Origin: Chryseobacterium ginsenosidimutans
Lineage (GTDB): Bacteria > Bacteroidota > Bacteroidia > Flavobacteriales > Weeksellaceae
NCBI RefSeq assembly: GCF_024807225.1
Contig: NZ_JANUCO010000001.1
Location: 2,914,001 to 2,978,000 of the forward strand
Direction of reading: 5' to 3'
Length of the DNA stretch: 64,000 nt
Below are positions 61,700-64,000 of this stretch, piece by piece; position 1 is the stretch's first letter, and the number at the start of each line of letters is the position of its first letter. Position numbers and translations under genes: made by a program. The notes beneath the pieces are model-generated. The model saw only the letters and a program-made list of their open reading frames with translations. It ran no database searches and had not been told where the DNA came from.

Positions 61700-64000
61700 T
61701 TATTCTTCCGAATCAGCATTCTCATTTTCCTCTGCAGGATCTTGGTTTTCTGTCTGAGGTGTTGCTTCTGTATTGTTTTCCTGGTTATCGGCTACACTTT
61801 CTCCTTCTTCCAAATTCTCTTCAGCGTCTTCGTCTACCACATCCTTATCCATTTCTACTTTTGCAATGGCTGCAATTTCGTCATTTTTCTTAAGGTTGAT
61901 CATTCTTACCCCTTGCGTATTTCTACCCATTACTCTCATCTCATCCATATTCATACGGATTGCAACACCTGATTTATTGATGATCATCAATCCATCTTCG
62001 TCTGTAACGTTTTGAATAGCAATTAGATTTCCTGTTTTTTCGGTAATATTCAGGGTGATAACTCCTTTTCCTCCTCTGTTGGTTTCTCTGTAGTCTAAAA
62101 CGGCAGTTCTCTTACCATATCCTTTTTCAGATACCACAAGAACTGTATCATTTTCCAGATCATTGACAACAATCATACCAATTGCTTCGTCATTATCTTC
62201 CATACTGATCCCACGAACCCCGATCGAACCTCTACCAACTTCTCTTACCTTTTCTTCAGGGAAACGGATACATTTACCATTTTTAGTAGCGATCATGATC
62301 TGAGAAGTTCCGTTTGTTAAATAAGCACCTAACAATTGGTCATTATCTCTGATTTCGATAGCATTTACCCCATTTACTCTTGGTCTTGAATATGCTTCCA
62401 ATGATGTTTTCTTGATCGTACCGTTTTTTGTAACCATCACAACGCTCATTTGATTTACATATTCAGAATCTTTTAAGTTATTGGTTCTGATGTATGCTTT
62501 AATTTTATCATCCGGTTCGATGTTGATTAAGTTTTGTACCGCTCTTCCTTTTGCCGTTTTAGAACCTTCAGGAATTTCGAATACTCTTAACCAGTAACAT
62601 CTACCTTTTTCTGTGAAGAATAACATGTATTGATGATTGGTTGCAGAAACGATATACTCCAAGAAATCTGAATCTCTTGTTGTTGCCGCTTTGTTTCCTA
62701 CACCACCTCTACTTTGAATTTTATATTCTGAAAGTAACGTTCTTTTTACATATCCTGCGTGAGAAATCGTAAGAACTACCGATTCATTTGGAATGATGTC
62801 TTCAATAGACATTTCTCCTCCTGAATAATCGATTTCCGTTCTTCTTTCGTCACCGTATTTTTCTCTTACTTCAATTAATTCATCCTTAATGATCTGGAAT
62901 CTTCTTGGTTCGTTTGCCAAGATGTCTTCTAAATCTGCAATTTCTTTCATGATTGCATCATATTCATCACGGATTTTATCAAGCTCCATTCCTGTCAAAC
63001 GAGCAAGACGAAGATCCAGAATTGCCTGAGCCTGAATATCAGACAAATCAAATTCTTGAATAATTCCTTCTTTTGCAGCTTGTGGATTGGCACTGTGACG
63101 AATAATCGCAATAGCTTTATCTAAAGAATCCTGCGTACCGATCACCTTCATGAAACCTTCTAAGATATGAGCTCTTTCCTTCGCTTTTTTAAGCTCGTAT
63201 TGAGTTCTTCTTACAATGACTTCATGTCTGTGTTCTACGAAATGGTGAATGATATCTTTTAAGTTCAACTGTTCTGGTCTACCATGTACCAAAGCAATAT
63301 TATTAACACTAAAAGATGTCTGAAGTGAAGTATATTTATATAATAAATTTAAAACAACATTAGGAATCGCATCATTTTTTAATTCATAAACAATACGAAG
63401 ACCTCTTCTGTCTGACTCGTCTCTGATCTCGTAAATTCCCGGAATTTTTTCATCCTTTACAAGCTCAGCTGTTCTTGCAATCATCTCGGCTTTATTAACC
63501 TGATAAGGAATTTCGTTGACGATAATTGCATTTCGGTTTCCGATCTCTTCAAAGGCAACTTTAGCTCTCAGAACTACTCTACCTCTTCCTGTATGGAAAG
63601 CGTCTCTTACGCCGTCATACCCATAGATAATCCCACCTGTAGGGAAATCCGGAGCAATGATGTGCTGCATTAATTCATCAATCGTGATCTCTCTGTTGTC
63701 AATATAAGCACAAATAGCGTTGATAGCTTCCGTAAGATTGTGAGGAGCCATGTTTGTTGCCATCCCTACTGCAATCCCTGAAGTTCCGTTTACCAAAAGG
63801 TTTGGAATCTTTGAAGGCATTACTGTAGGTTCAGTCATACTATCATCGAAGTTATTCTGGAAATCTACCGTTTCTTTGTCTAAGTCTGAAAGAATCTCAT
63901 CCGAGATTTTCTTCAATCTTGCTTCGGTATAACGCATTGCTGCAGGCGGATCACCGTCCATAGAACCGAAGTTTCCTTGTCCGTCTACCTGTGGATAACG
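61700..64000 (-). CDS. gyrA: DNA gyrase subunit A (5' partial)
   Basis: The frame is open at the right edge; 766 residues are visible and roughly the first 100 lie beyond it. The visible part starts RYPQVDGQGNFGSMDGD, then AAMRYTEARL with the catalytic Tyr that links to DNA, followed by the tower and coiled-coil regions. The C-terminal pinwheel has QSRGGVGNKA and ETNRGGKG, equivalents of the GyrA box that mark gyrase over topoisomerase IV. The tail is a long Asp/Glu-rich extension (about the last 45 residues). Confidence 0.96.
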   Translation of the reverse strand, partial: RYPQVDGQGNFGSMDGDPPAAMRYTEARLKKISDEILSDLDKETVDFQNNFDDSMTEPTVMPSKIPNLLVNGTSGIAVGMATNMAPHNLTEAINAICAYIDNREITIDELMQHIIAPDFPTGGIIYGYDGVRDAFHTGRGRVVLRAKVAFEEIGNRNAIIVNEIPYQVNKAEMIARTAELVKDEKIPGIYEIRDESDRRGLRIVYELKNDAIPNVVLNLLYKYTSLQTSFSVNNIALVHGRPEQLNLKDIIHHFVEHRHEVIVRRTQYELKKAKERAHILEGFMKVIGTQDSLDKAIAIIRHSANPQAAKEGIIQEFDLSDIQAQAILDLRLARLTGMELDKIRDEYDAIMKEIADLEDILANEPRRFQIIKDELIEVREKYGDERRTEIDYSGGEMSIEDIIPNESVVLTISHAGYVKRTLLSEYKIQSRGGVGNKAATTRDSDFLEYIVSATNHQYMLFFTEKGRCYWLRVFEIPEGSKTAKGRAVQNLINIEPDDKIKAYIRTNNLKDSEYVNQMSVVMVTKNGTIKKTSLEAYSRPRVNGVNAIEIRDNDQLLGAYLTNGTSQIMIATKNGKCIRFPEEKVREVGRGSIGVRGISMEDNDEAIGMIVVNDLENDTVLVVSEKGYGKRTAVLDYRETNRGGKGVITLNITEKTGNLIAIQNVTDEDGLMIINKSGVAIRMNMDEMRVMGRNTQGVRMINLKKNDEIAAIAKVEMDKDVVDEDAEENLEEGESVADNQENNTEATPQTENQDPAEENENADSEE

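Overview
The window is low-GC chromosomal DNA from a member of the Bacteroidota, most likely Chryseobacterium or a close relative in the Weeksellaceae. The evidence is the short 288-residue RpoD, promoters of the TAnnTTTG type (-7) in front of many genes, a split ATP synthase locus (atpD-atpC alone), GLPGLI, DUF2723, DUF3667 and DUF4199 proteins, Bacteroidota-type T6SS genes including tssN, and many intergenic palindromes that resemble repeats I know from Chryseobacterium genomes. No prophage, insertion sequence, CRISPR array, tRNA or rRNA was seen.

Layout. 1-8 kb: end of an MFS drug exporter, an EgtD-like histidine methyltransferase, a LysR/alpha-beta hydrolase divergent pair, and a five-gene ArsR-SRPBCC-DUF1801-DoxX-DUF4256 operon whose promoter is bracketed by an inverted repeat. 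8-13 kb: threonine aldolase, a frameshifted MntR-type regulator, a class V aminotransferase and a C1q-like surface protein. 13-16.5 kb: tssG-tssN-tssK, a T6SS fragment without its usual partners. 16.8-21.4 kb: S1/P1 nuclease, a structured GC-rich repeat, rpoD, two unknown exported or membrane proteins and a FAD monooxygenase. 21.6-28 kb: a copper locus (an unusual multicopper oxidase joined to a CopB-like barrel, a DUF3347 protein, a HYC_CC_PP protein) followed by a TonB-dependent receptor. 28-35 kb: kdsA, DUF1697 and two large GT-C-like membrane proteins. 35-37.6 kb: a cysteine-synthase-like enzyme followed by an alpha-oxoamine synthase, a plausible sulfonolipid pair. 37.9-44.6 kb: a B12-type radical SAM protein (frameshifted), atpD-atpC and ribF. 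44.7-57 kb: GLPGLI protein, small Cys-rich exported peptide, glutathione peroxidase, kdsB, aminotransferase, phosphohexomutase, a four-helix-bundle cassette and an envelope operon (DUF4199, GT2, DUF3667, GIN). 57-64 kb: SRP RNA, a UPF0173 hydrolase, menB-menA, and gyrA with a TPR gene.

Two points affect how the whole window is read. First, four genes (mntR-like, radical SAM, a lipoprotein, menB) are each exactly one base too long for an intact frame, with the extra base in a short homopolymer. Two of them are core genes, so sequencing or consensus error is more likely than real decay. Second, most long intergenic gaps hold large, often nested palindromes of several families.

Functions are assigned from recognised motifs and family knowledge without any database search. 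Starts were moved downstream where a -7 element or a terminator makes the longest frame impossible (ribF, menB, the S1/P1 nuclease, the GT-C protein) or where the extra N-terminal sequence does not fit the family (atpD, kdsB, phosphohexomutase).
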